Positions 9,190 through 17,492 of a DNA stretch of 64,000 bases are shown piece by piece; positions within the stretch are counted from its first letter, which is position 1; every line of letters starts with the position of its first letter. Source of the DNA: Pasteurella sp030783905 (GTDB taxonomy: Bacteria > Pseudomonadota > Gammaproteobacteria > Enterobacterales > Pasteurellaceae); contig CP182107.1 of the NCBI GenBank assembly GCA_051122655.1, positions 372,001 through 436,000 of the forward strand, in the 5' to 3' direction. The notes beneath the pieces are model-generated. The model made no database searches, had not been told where the DNA came from, and was given only the letters and a program-made list of their open reading frames with translations. The position numbers were made by a program, and so were the translations under genes.

Positions 9190-9217
9190 AGAGGGATAGG
9201 ACTATCCCTCTTTTTTT
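9190..9217 (+). terminator. Intrinsic terminator after the Sel1 gene
   Basis: A ten-base stem (AGAGGGATAG with TATCCCTCT, loop GAC) is followed by seven T bases. It lies between the Sel1 gene and convergent parC. Confidence 0.85.
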
Positions 9218-11468
9218 ACTCATTTTCTGGGGTGAGTAGTTCAATTTCCGCATTACTATGCAAACCACGAGGTAACTGAGTGCCCTTACGTCCACGTTCA
9301 GCACAGAATTTCTGCCAATCTTCTGGTTTTAACGTGATTTTCCGTTTGCCTGAATGAAAGACTAAACTTGTTTGTTCATTGATTAAAAATAAACGGACGA
9401 CTAATTCACTACGCGCTTTAGCATTGGCTGCAGGAATGGTCACAATTTTATTGCCTTTGCCTTTTGCCAAAGACGGTAAATCTTTCACTGGGAAAATCAG
9501 CATTCTGCCGGCGGAGGTCATTGCAACTAAACGGGCATTTTCATGATCAATTCGAAGTGGTGGCAAGACTTTTGCATTATCGGGCAACGAAATCAATGCT
9601 TTACCTGCCTTATTGCGCGCGACCAAATCCTCAAATTGACAAATAAAACCATAGCCCGCATCAGATGCCATAAGAAGTGATTGCTTATCTGATTCCATTA
9701 ATACATGTTCAACACTGGCACCTGCCGGCAAGCTGAGTTTACCCGTAAGCGGTTCGCCTTGTGAGCGAGCAGAAGGTAAACTTAACGGATCCAATGCATA
9801 GCTTCGTCCTGTGCTGTCAATAAACACCGCAGCTTGATTACTCTTGCCATAAGCATGGGATAAATACTTATCGCCTGCTTTATAGTTCAGATTTTGTACA
9901 TCAATATCATGTCCTTTAGCACAGCGTACCCAGCCCATTTCGGATAGAATAACCGTAACTGGCTCAGCCGGTGTCATATCGCTTTCGGAAATGGCTTTGG
10001 CTTCTGCACGTTGCACTAAGGGTGATAAGCGTGGGCTCGCATAAGTTTTCGCATCTTGTTGAATTTCTTTTTTAATTAACGTATTTAAACGACGTTCAGA
10101 ACCTAAAGTGAGTTGTAAACTATCGCGTTCTTCTTCTAAACGATCTTTTTCCGCTTGTAATTCATGTTCTTCTAATTTAGCTAAGTGGCGTAAGCGTAAA
10201 TTTAAAATCGCTTCCGCTTGTGTTTCACTCAATGCGAAACGATCGATTAATGCGGCTTTTGGCTCATCTTCATGACGAATAAGATCAATGACTTCATCAA
10301 TATTCAGATAAGCAATCATTAACCCTTGCAAAATATGCAAACGGTCTAACACTTTATCCAGGCGATATTGTAAACGACGTGTCACGGTGGTGCGACGGAA
10401 TTGTAGCCATTCAGTTAAAATTTGCACGAGATTTTTCACCGCAGGTTTATTATCTAAACCAATCATGTTCATATTGACACGATAGCTTTTCTCAAGATCG
10501 GTGGTGGCAAATAAATGCGCCATTAAAGCCTCCACATCTACCCGGTTAGAACGGGGTATCAGCACAATCCGAATTGGGTTTTCGTGATCCGCCTCATCGC
10601 GTATATCTTCAACCATCGGTAATTTTTTGGCGGTCATTTGTTCCGCAATCTGTGCAATGACTTTGGAGGGGGAGGCTTGGTGCGGTAGTGCAGTAATAAT
10701 AATTTCGCCCTCTTCTTTTTTCCAGACTGCGCGCATTCTGACTGAGCCACGTCCTTGTTCATAGAGTTTGCGAATATCTTCTTTTGAGGAAATGATTTCT
10801 GCTTCTGTTGGGTAGTCTGGGCCTTGCACTACGGTTAAGAGATCATCTAAGCTGGCTTTAGGGTTATCGATTAGCATCACCGCTGCATCGGCAAGTTCGT
10901 TGATATTATGTGGTGGAATATCCGTTGCCATCCCTACCGCAATACCCGTTGTGCCATTCAATAAAATATGCGGCAGACGCGCTGGCAAATATTGGGGTTC
11001 TTCAAGCGTCCCATCAAAATTGGGTTGAAAATCCACCGTGCCTTGTCCCAATTCGGACAATAATACCTCAGAAATTTTAGACAGACGTGATTCTGTATAA
11101 CGCATGGCAGCGAAGGATTTCGGATCATCAGGCGCGCCCCAGTTCCCTTGTCCATCCACTAAAGGGTAACGATAAGAAAAGGGTTGTGCCATTAAGACCA
11201 TGGCTTCATAACAAGCAGAATCCCCATGTGGGTGAAATTTACCAAGCACATCCCCAACAGTGCGGGCCGATTTTTTATATTTTGCGGCGGCATTTAAGCC
11301 AAGTTCCGACATGGCATAAATAATGCGACGTTGTACGGGTTTTAAGCCGTCGCCAATAAAAGGTAAGGCGCGATCCATGATGACATACATGGAGTAATTT
11401 AAATAGGCTTTTTCAGTGAACTCGCGTAATGGGGTTTGTTCAATGCCTTCGTAGTTGATTGTATTCAT
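9216..11468 (-). CDS. parC: DNA topoisomerase IV subunit A
   Basis: Breakage-reunion subunit of topoisomerase IV, which unlinks daughter chromosomes. It is 750 residues long, the family length. The catalytic tyrosine lies in AAMRYTESRLS (Y124), and the quinolone region HGDSACYE has Ser84 and Glu88, the residues expected for a drug-sensitive enzyme. A C-terminal beta-pinwheel region follows from about residue 500. parE lies upstream on the same strand, separated by 273 bases, so parC may also have its own promoter. Confidence 0.97.
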   Translation of the reverse strand: MNTINYEGIEQTPLREFTEKAYLNYSMYVIMDRALPFIGDGLKPVQRRIIYAMSELGLNAAAKYKKSARTVGDVLGKFHPHGDSACYEAMVLMAQPFSYRYPLVDGQGNWGAPDDPKSFAAMRYTESRLSKISEVLLSELGQGTVDFQPNFDGTLEEPQYLPARLPHILLNGTTGIAVGMATDIPPHNINELADAAVMLIDNPKASLDDLLTVVQGPDYPTEAEIISSKEDIRKLYEQGRGSVRMRAVWKKEEGEIIITALPHQASPSKVIAQIAEQMTAKKLPMVEDIRDEADHENPIRIVLIPRSNRVDVEALMAHLFATTDLEKSYRVNMNMIGLDNKPAVKNLVQILTEWLQFRRTTVTRRLQYRLDKVLDRLHILQGLMIAYLNIDEVIDLIRHEDEPKAALIDRFALSETQAEAILNLRLRHLAKLEEHELQAEKDRLEEERDSLQLTLGSERRLNTLIKKEIQQDAKTYASPRLSPLVQRAEAKAISESDMTPAEPVTVILSEMGWVRCAKGHDIDVQNLNYKAGDKYLSHAYGKSNQAAVFIDSTGRSYALDPLSLPSARSQGEPLTGKLSLPAGASVEHVLMESDKQSLLMASDAGYGFICQFEDLVARNKAGKALISLPDNAKVLPPLRIDHENARLVAMTSAGRMLIFPVKDLPSLAKGKGNKIVTIPAANAKARSELVVRLFLINEQTSLVFHSGKRKITLKPEDWQKFCAERGRKGTQLPRGLHSNAEIELLTPENE

Positions 11469-11741
11469 AATGTGGTTTTATTTTTTGTTTTTAAATCGGA
11501 TGTTATTTGTGGCGGAAAAACTTTTTAAAAAAGCACCGCACTCTATTCTTCTTATCGCTTCATCAAATCCCGTATAAGTTACCCAAACGGCAAGATCATT
11601 TTTAGACAAATAAGCTTGTAAAGCTGAGCACGGACAATTTATTTTCTGTTAAAAATTTTCTTGACGTGACGAATAAGCACCTTAGTCGAGGTGTGTTGCT
11701 TTGCTGACTTTCTTTGTACAAACAAAGCCAGTCATCATAAC

Positions 11742-13640
11742 CTATACCGCTAAATCCACCTGATCCCCTTTCGCTTGCAACCAATTTTTACGATCTTCAG
11801 CGCGTTTTTTGGCGAGGAGCATATCCATCAATTCGAGGGTTTCGCCTTGTTCTTCTTGCTCAAGATCATAGGTCAATTGCACTAAACGGCGCGTATTGGG
11901 ATCCATTGTGGTTTCACGTAATTGAATGGGGTTCATTTCACCCAACCCTTTAAAACGTTGTACATTTGGTTTGCCTTTTTTACTTTTTAAGCGATCTAAA
12001 ATGGCTTCTTTTTCACTTTCATCTAAGGCGTAAAACACCTCTTTACCTAAATCGATACGGTAAAGGGGGGGCATGGCAACATACACATGCCCATTTTGAA
12101 CAAGTGTCGGGAAGTGACGTAAAAATAAGGCACAAAGTAGGGTGGCAATATGTAGTCCATCGGAGTCGGCGTCCGCAAGAATGCACACTTTACCATAACG
12201 GAGTTGAGATAAGTCTTCATTATCAGGGTCAATACCAAGTGCAACGGCAATATCATGAATTTCACTGGATGAGAGCACTTGCTCAGACGACACTTCCCAA
12301 GTATTGAGAATCTTACCTCGCAACGGCAAAATGGCTTGATATTCACGATCACGGGCTTGTTTGGCTGATCCGCCCGCAGAATCCCCTTCCACCAAGAATA
12401 GTTCCGTTTTGTCTAAGTCTTGTTGGCTACAATCGGCTAATTTACCGGGAAGAGCCGGACCGCTCACTAATTTTTTACGCACCACTTTTTTGGCTGCGCG
12501 TAAACGCCGTTGGGCAGAACTGATCGCCATGTCAGCCAGCAGTTCAGCTTGTTGTACATGTTGATTTAACCATAAGCTGAACGCATCTTTGACAACACCT
12601 GCCACAAATACCGCACTTTGGCGAGAAGACAAACGTTCTTTTGTTTGTCCGGCAAATTGTGGATCTTGCATTTTCACTGACAGAACGTACGCACAACGTT
12701 CCCAAATATCGTCGGCAGTGAGTTTCACCCCTCTCGGTAACAGATTACGGAATTCACAAAACTCACGCATGGCATCCAATAAGCCTTGGCGTAAGCCATT
12801 GACATGGGTACCGCCTTGAATGGTCGGAATTAAGTTTACATAACTTTCGCTCAATAGTTCACCGCCTTCAGGGAGCCATAATAATGCCCAACTGACGGCT
12901 TCTGTTTCCCCTTTAAAATCACCAATAAAAGGCGTTTCAGGTAAAGTGCCTAAACCATTAACCGCTTCAGTTAAATAGTCCGCGAGTCCATCTTCGTAGC
13001 ACCAACAGTCTTCTGTTTGGTTGATTTTATCAATAAATTTTATTTCTAAGCCGGAGCAAAGTACGGCTTTAGCGCGTAATAAATGACGTAAACGAGAAAC
13101 CGAAAATTTATCACTGTCAAAATATTTTGGATTTGGTTTGAAATGCACGGTGGTACCTGTGTTACGTCTGCCACAGGTGCCAATCACCTCTAATTCTTCG
13201 ACTTTTCGGCCATTTTCAAATGCAATTTTATAGACTTCACCGTTTCGTTTGACCGTCACATCAACACGTTCAGAGAGTGCATTCACGACCGAGATACCCA
13301 CACCATGCAAGCCACCTGAAAATTCATAGTTCTTATTGGAAAATTTTCCACCCGCATGTAATTTAGTCAAAATCACTTCAACACCAGATAGCTTTTCTAC
13401 GGGATGAATGTCCACCGGCATGCCTCGTCCATTATCAATGACTTCCAACGATTGATCTTTGTGTAGGATCACTTCAATTTTATTCGCGTGGCCAGCTAAG
13501 GCTTCATCAACACTGTTGTCAATCACTTCTTGACCAAGATGGTTTGGTCGGGTGGTATCGGTATACATACCTGGGCGCAGTTGCACAGGTTCCAGATCTT
13601 TCAGAACGGTAATTTCTTGTGCGGAATAATTGCTTGTCAT
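11742..13640 (-). CDS. parE: DNA topoisomerase IV subunit B
   Basis: ATPase subunit of topoisomerase IV. Its 632 residues include the GHKL ATP-binding motifs (VIDNSVDEALAG, VIDNGRGMPVD and GGLHGVGISVVNAL) and the Toprim block LFLVEGDSAGGSAKQ. PLRGKILNTWEV corresponds to the quinolone-interacting region and looks unaltered. A PHLGQ-like loop (TRPNHLGQEV) and the order parE-parC help to separate it from GyrB. The 193-base gap to the divergent nspC should hold both promoters. Confidence 0.97.
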   Translation of the reverse strand: MTSNYSAQEITVLKDLEPVQLRPGMYTDTTRPNHLGQEVIDNSVDEALAGHANKIEVILHKDQSLEVIDNGRGMPVDIHPVEKLSGVEVILTKLHAGGKFSNKNYEFSGGLHGVGISVVNALSERVDVTVKRNGEVYKIAFENGRKVEELEVIGTCGRRNTGTTVHFKPNPKYFDSDKFSVSRLRHLLRAKAVLCSGLEIKFIDKINQTEDCWCYEDGLADYLTEAVNGLGTLPETPFIGDFKGETEAVSWALLWLPEGGELLSESYVNLIPTIQGGTHVNGLRQGLLDAMREFCEFRNLLPRGVKLTADDIWERCAYVLSVKMQDPQFAGQTKERLSSRQSAVFVAGVVKDAFSLWLNQHVQQAELLADMAISSAQRRLRAAKKVVRKKLVSGPALPGKLADCSQQDLDKTELFLVEGDSAGGSAKQARDREYQAILPLRGKILNTWEVSSEQVLSSSEIHDIAVALGIDPDNEDLSQLRYGKVCILADADSDGLHIATLLCALFLRHFPTLVQNGHVYVAMPPLYRIDLGKEVFYALDESEKEAILDRLKSKKGKPNVQRFKGLGEMNPIQLRETTMDPNTRRLVQLTYDLEQEEQGETLELMDMLLAKKRAEDRKNWLQAKGDQVDLAV

Positions 13641-13833
13641 AATACGTGGTTCGTTATTTTGTTTTTAGCGTAAAAATGTGTAGCGAGTGTAGCAAAAAAT
13701 GCGTATTTTTGCACTAGGCGCAACGGTGCAATAATTTGCGCCAGAATGGCTGGAAAACAATTGCGCATTCTTATTCCTAAGTTATAATACGGCGCTTTGA
13801 TCAAGACGGACATGACCTAAGAGGTAAATCAAA

Positions 13834-14949
13834 ATGAGCACATTACAAACCCCTTATTATTTGATTGATAAAAGCAAGTTATTACGTAACATGGAAAAAA
13901 TCGCCTATTTACGTGAAAAATCAGGTGCTAAAGCACTGTTAGCGCTAAAATGCTTTGCCACATGGGGAGTATTTGATTTTATGCGCCAATATATGGATGG
14001 CACCACTTCGTCCTCGCTTTATGAAGTTAAATTAGGTCGTGAGAAATTTGGTGGCGAAACCCATGCCTATAGCGTGGCGTATTCCAATGACGAAATTGAT
14101 GAAGTCGTGGCAAATGCGGATAAGATTATTTTTAATTCCATTAGTCAATTACAGCGCTTTATTGATCATACAGCCGATTTACCGCGTGGCTTACGTGTGA
14201 ATCCGCGTGTCAGCACCTCAAGTTTTTTACTGGCGGATCCTGCTCGTCCGCATAGCCGTTTAGGTGAATGGGATATCAATAAAATCCGTACTGTGATGCC
14301 ATTCATCAATGGATTTATGTTTCATAATAACTGTGAAAATGAAGACTTTGGTAAGTTTTGTGAGATGTTAGATCACATTGAACAGGAATTTGGGGAATTA
14401 TTATTTCAGGTAGATTGGGTCAGTCTCGGTGGCGGAATTCATTTTACCGGTGAAGAGTATCCTTTAGACGCATTTGCCGAACGGTTAAAGCAATTTGCTG
14501 AAAAATTTGGCGTGCAAGTCTATTTAGAACCTGGTGAAGCCGCCATTACATTGAGTACCAGTTTAGAAGTCACGGTCTTAGATATGCTCAATAATGGTAA
14601 AGACTTAGCCATTGTTGATGCTGCAACAGAAGCACACATGTTGGATCTTTTAATTTATCGTTCTGAAGCCAAATTATTACCAGATGCATTCCAAGGAAAA
14701 GGTGAGCATCAATATATGGTTTGTGGTAAATCGTGTTTGGCTGGCGATATTTTTGGTGAATACCGTTTTGAGAACCCCTTAAAAATTGGAGACCGTATCT
14801 CATTTTGTGACGCGGCAGGTTATACCATGGTGAAAAAAAATTGGTTCAATGGCGTGAATATGCCCGCCATTGCGATCAAAGAACTTGATGGGCGTATTCG
14901 TGTTGTGAAAACGTTTGGTTATCAAGATTATGTTGAGAGCTTGTCTTAA
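13834..14949 (+). CDS. nspC: Carboxynorspermidine/carboxyspermidine decarboxylase
   Basis: PLP-dependent decarboxylase of the alanine-racemase fold that turns carboxynorspermidine or carboxyspermidine into the free polyamine. The 371-residue product has the PLP lysine in ALLALKCFATWGVF (K39), the phosphate-binding EPGEAA and the active-site segment VCGKSCLAGDIFGE. The partner dehydrogenase gene lies 200 bases downstream. Without a decarboxylating S-adenosylmethionine route in view, this suggests spermidine synthesis by the aspartate-semialdehyde pathway. The RBS is AAGAGG, 7 bases before the ATG. A terminator-like hairpin follows the gene. Confidence 0.93.
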   Translation: MSTLQTPYYLIDKSKLLRNMEKIAYLREKSGAKALLALKCFATWGVFDFMRQYMDGTTSSSLYEVKLGREKFGGETHAYSVAYSNDEIDEVVANADKIIFNSISQLQRFIDHTADLPRGLRVNPRVSTSSFLLADPARPHSRLGEWDINKIRTVMPFINGFMFHNNCENEDFGKFCEMLDHIEQEFGELLFQVDWVSLGGGIHFTGEEYPLDAFAERLKQFAEKFGVQVYLEPGEAAITLSTSLEVTVLDMLNNGKDLAIVDAATEAHMLDLLIYRSEAKLLPDAFQGKGEHQYMVCGKSCLAGDIFGEYRFENPLKIGDRISFCDAAGYTMVKKNWFNGVNMPAIAIKELDGRIRVVKTFGYQDYVESLS

Positions 14950-14987
14950 GCACAAAAAGTGCGGCTCGTTTTATCAAAAATATGAAC

Positions 14988-15015
14988 ATGACACTCGGTG
15001 GTCATGCTGTTTTTT
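14988..15015 (+). terminator. Terminator-like hairpin after nspC
   Basis: CATGAC pairs with GTCATG around an eight-base loop and is followed by CTGTTTTTT. It may end the nspC transcript or act as an attenuator before the next gene. Confidence 0.55.
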
Positions 15016-15148
15016 GCATTACCATGTGACATGGTAGCGCAACGCTCTTGCCTGATACTGACTTTTTAGGTTTTCAAAATGTATCAGGTTTTTATTAACG
15101 CCTATGCCGATCCTTTAGCAAGCTCGGCACCTGGGAGGAAAATGCTAA

Positions 15149-16387
15149 ATGAAAAAAAATGTTTTGGTTATTGGTGCTGGTGGTGTATCACAAGTTGTGG
15201 TGCATAAATGCGCACAACACAATGATGTACTTGGCAAAATCGCAATTGCATCACGTAAAATTGAAAAATGCCAAGCGATTGCGGACTCAGTGGTGGAAAA
15301 AGGCAATTTTAAGGTGCCTGCGACAATTGATTGTTTTGAAGTCGATGTCTTTGATGTTGAAGCCACAAAAGCGTTAATTCAAAAAACACAATCACAAATC
15401 GTGATTAACGTTGGTCCATCATTCGTGAATATGTCAGTATTACAAGCTTGTATCGAAACTGGAGCAGCCTATATTGATACGGCAATGCACGAAGATCCAA
15501 GTAAAGTGTGTGAAACGCCACCTTGGTATGCTAACTATGAATGGAAACGTCGAGAGTTATGTAAGCAACATAACATTACGGCTATTTTAAGTGCGGGCTT
15601 TGATCCGGGTGTAGTCAATGCCTATGCTGCTTATGCCGTCAATGATGAATTTGATAGTGTAGAAAGTATCGATATTATTGATATTAACGCGGGTAGCCAT
15701 GGACGTTATTTTGCCACAAACTTTGATCCTGAAGTGAATTTCCGTGAGTTTACCGGCACTGTCTGGAGTTGGCAAAACAGTCAGTGGGTGTCAAATAAGA
15801 TGTTTGAAATCAAACGTACAGATGATTTACCTATTGTAGGCATGCAAAACTCTTATTTAACCGGACATGAAGAACTGCATTCTTTATCCACACACCTAAA
15901 TGTACCGAATATTCGTTTCTGGATGGGATTTGGTGATCATTATATTAACGTGTTTAATGTCTTGAAAAACTTAGGTCTTTTATCTGTTCATCCAGTCAAA
16001 ACAGCGGAAGGACTTGAAGTCATTCCAATTAAAGTGGTCAAAGCGGTGTTACCGGATCCCGCCTCATTAGCTCCTAATTATACGGGTAAAACCTGTATTG
16101 GTAACTTGGTAAAAGGTAAAAAAGACGGGAAAGACAAAGAAATCTTTATTTATAACGTGGCGGATCACAAAGAAGCCTATGAAGAAGTAGGGAGCCAAGG
16201 CATTTCTTATACCGCGGGTGTACCTGCGGTTGCGGCCGCTTTACTGATTGCCACTGGTGAATGGGATGTGGGCGAAATGCGTAATGTTGAACAACTTGAT
16301 CCAAAACCATTCTTGAATTTATTGAATAAAATCGGGTTGCCAAACCGAATTAAAGATGAACAGGGTGATCGTGAGTTAGCCTTTTAA
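15149..16387 (+). CDS. Carboxynorspermidine synthase (saccharopine dehydrogenase family)
   Basis: NADPH-dependent enzyme expected to condense aspartate semialdehyde with putrescine or diaminopropane to carboxy(nor)spermidine. The 412-residue product starts with a Rossmann motif, VLVIGAGGVSQVV, and has the saccharopine dehydrogenase domain plus the C-terminal catalytic domain of that family. The assignment over lysine-pathway saccharopine dehydrogenase rests on its place next to nspC. A GGGAGG ribosome-binding site lies 10 bases before the ATG. In Vibrio the dehydrogenase precedes nspC; here the order is reversed. A clear terminator follows. Confidence 0.9.
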   Translation: MKKNVLVIGAGGVSQVVVHKCAQHNDVLGKIAIASRKIEKCQAIADSVVEKGNFKVPATIDCFEVDVFDVEATKALIQKTQSQIVINVGPSFVNMSVLQACIETGAAYIDTAMHEDPSKVCETPPWYANYEWKRRELCKQHNITAILSAGFDPGVVNAYAAYAVNDEFDSVESIDIIDINAGSHGRYFATNFDPEVNFREFTGTVWSWQNSQWVSNKMFEIKRTDDLPIVGMQNSYLTGHEELHSLSTHLNVPNIRFWMGFGDHYINVFNVLKNLGLLSVHPVKTAEGLEVIPIKVVKAVLPDPASLAPNYTGKTCIGNLVKGKKDGKDKEIFIYNVADHKEAYEEVGSQGISYTAGVPAVAAALLIATGEWDVGEMRNVEQLDPKPFLNLLNKIGLPNRIKDEQGDRELAF

Positions 16388-16410
16388 TTCAGCACGTTCA
16401 GCAAGTAAAG

Positions 16411-16447
16411 AAAGCACGAGATGAGTCATCAGCCTCGTGCTTTTTCC
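16411..16447 (+). terminator. Intrinsic terminator after carboxynorspermidine synthase
   Basis: A ten-base stem, AAAGCACGAG with CTCGTGCTTT, is followed by TTTCCTTTT. Confidence 0.85.
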
Positions 16448-16542
16448 TTTTCTGGGCAGACCACTAAACTGTGCTTTCTTTAATCAATTCGCCTTGTTAC
16501 AATGAAAAACAAGTTTGCCGAAAAGAGTGAGGAAGCCACTTG

Positions 16543-17457
16543 ATGAAACGATTATTAGATTGTACTGCGTCTGACTTTCAACGGATGAATGGACAACAAT
16601 TAAAGCAAGCGATTCGTGCTAGCGAAGGACGCGTGATATTGTCTGAAAATATGGTGGCGGTACAACCCCTTTACCCCAATGTCACGAATTCAGAATTAGC
16701 GGCTGCATTTGGTGCTGACCTGATTCTGTTGAATTTATTTGATGTATTTAACCCGACAATACAGGGCTTGGAGGCGGAGCCAACACAAGCGGTTAGGCAA
16801 TTAAAACGCTTAGTCGGGCGCCCAATTGGCATTAATTTGGAACCCGTGGATGAGCATGCAGAGCAAATCGAAACCTTAGAGACCCTCGAAAAAGGGCGTC
16901 TGGCAACGACAGCATCATTAAAGCAAGCGAAAACATTAGGTTTTGATTTTGTCTGTTTAACGGGAAACCCCAAAACGGGCGTGACCAATGCGGAAATTGT
17001 ACAAGCGATAAAACGGGCACGGGACGTATTTGGTGATGAAGGTTTGATTATTGCAGGCAAAATGCATGGTGCAGGTGTCGCCAATGAAACCGGCAGTTGT
17101 TTGATTTCCGAACAAGATTTGGTCAGTTTTATTGAGGCGGGTGCGGATATCATTTTATTAGCCGCACCGGGTACCATCCCGGGCATGACTGTCGAAAGAG
17201 TCGAAAAGTATGTCCAGTTGATCCATGCAAAAGGGGCATTGGCATTACTCGCCATTGGCACAAGTCAAGAAGGGGCAGACGAAGCGACCATTCGACACAT
17301 TGCACTCAACAGTAAAATGGCTGGGGCAGATCTCTATCATATTGGTGATGCAGGGTTTTACGGGATTGCGGTGCCTGAAAACATTATGACCTATTCGATT
17401 GCCATTCGAGGGCGTCGCCATACTTATGTGAGAATGGCCTTGTCAACGCATCGCTAA
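16543..17457 (+). CDS. Barrel-like protein of unknown function (DUF7916-like)
   Basis: A 304-residue cytosolic protein with alternating strand-like hydrophobic segments (ADLILLNLFDV, RPIGINLEP, FDFVCLTGNP, ADIILLAAPG, GALALLAIGT) that suggest a TIM-barrel fold. Conserved-looking polar pockets include KMHGAGVANE and YHIGDAGFYG. Homologues are common in bacteria and are sometimes labelled phosphoenolpyruvate phosphonomutase-like or DUF7916, but I know of no proven activity. The start ATG 16543 has GAGTGAGGAAG upstream; a TTG one codon earlier is less likely. The methyltransferase gene begins 35 bases downstream, so they may be cotranscribed. Confidence 0.75.
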   Translation: MKRLLDCTASDFQRMNGQQLKQAIRASEGRVILSENMVAVQPLYPNVTNSELAAAFGADLILLNLFDVFNPTIQGLEAEPTQAVRQLKRLVGRPIGINLEPVDEHAEQIETLETLEKGRLATTASLKQAKTLGFDFVCLTGNPKTGVTNAEIVQAIKRARDVFGDEGLIIAGKMHGAGVANETGSCLISEQDLVSFIEAGADIILLAAPGTIPGMTVERVEKYVQLIHAKGALALLAIGTSQEGADEATIRHIALNSKMAGADLYHIGDAGFYGIAVPENIMTYSIAIRGRRHTYVRMALSTHR

Positions 17458-17492
17458 CTTCTTTTTTTAACCTTTAAGGCCGAATAATAAAA

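Noticed and set aside
11600..11740. Terminator between parE and parC
   Set aside because: A weak hairpin (CACCT with AGGTG) is present, but no T run follows on the minus strand, so parE-parC read-through remains possible.
11602..11784. 60-codon frame in the parE-parC gap
   Set aside because: It begins inside the end of parE in another frame and has no start signal or recognisable content.
16671..17261. Open frame of 196 codons on the minus strand within the barrel-like gene
   Set aside because: It lies fully antisense to a gene with clear fold-like organisation and a good start; no family resemblance was seen.
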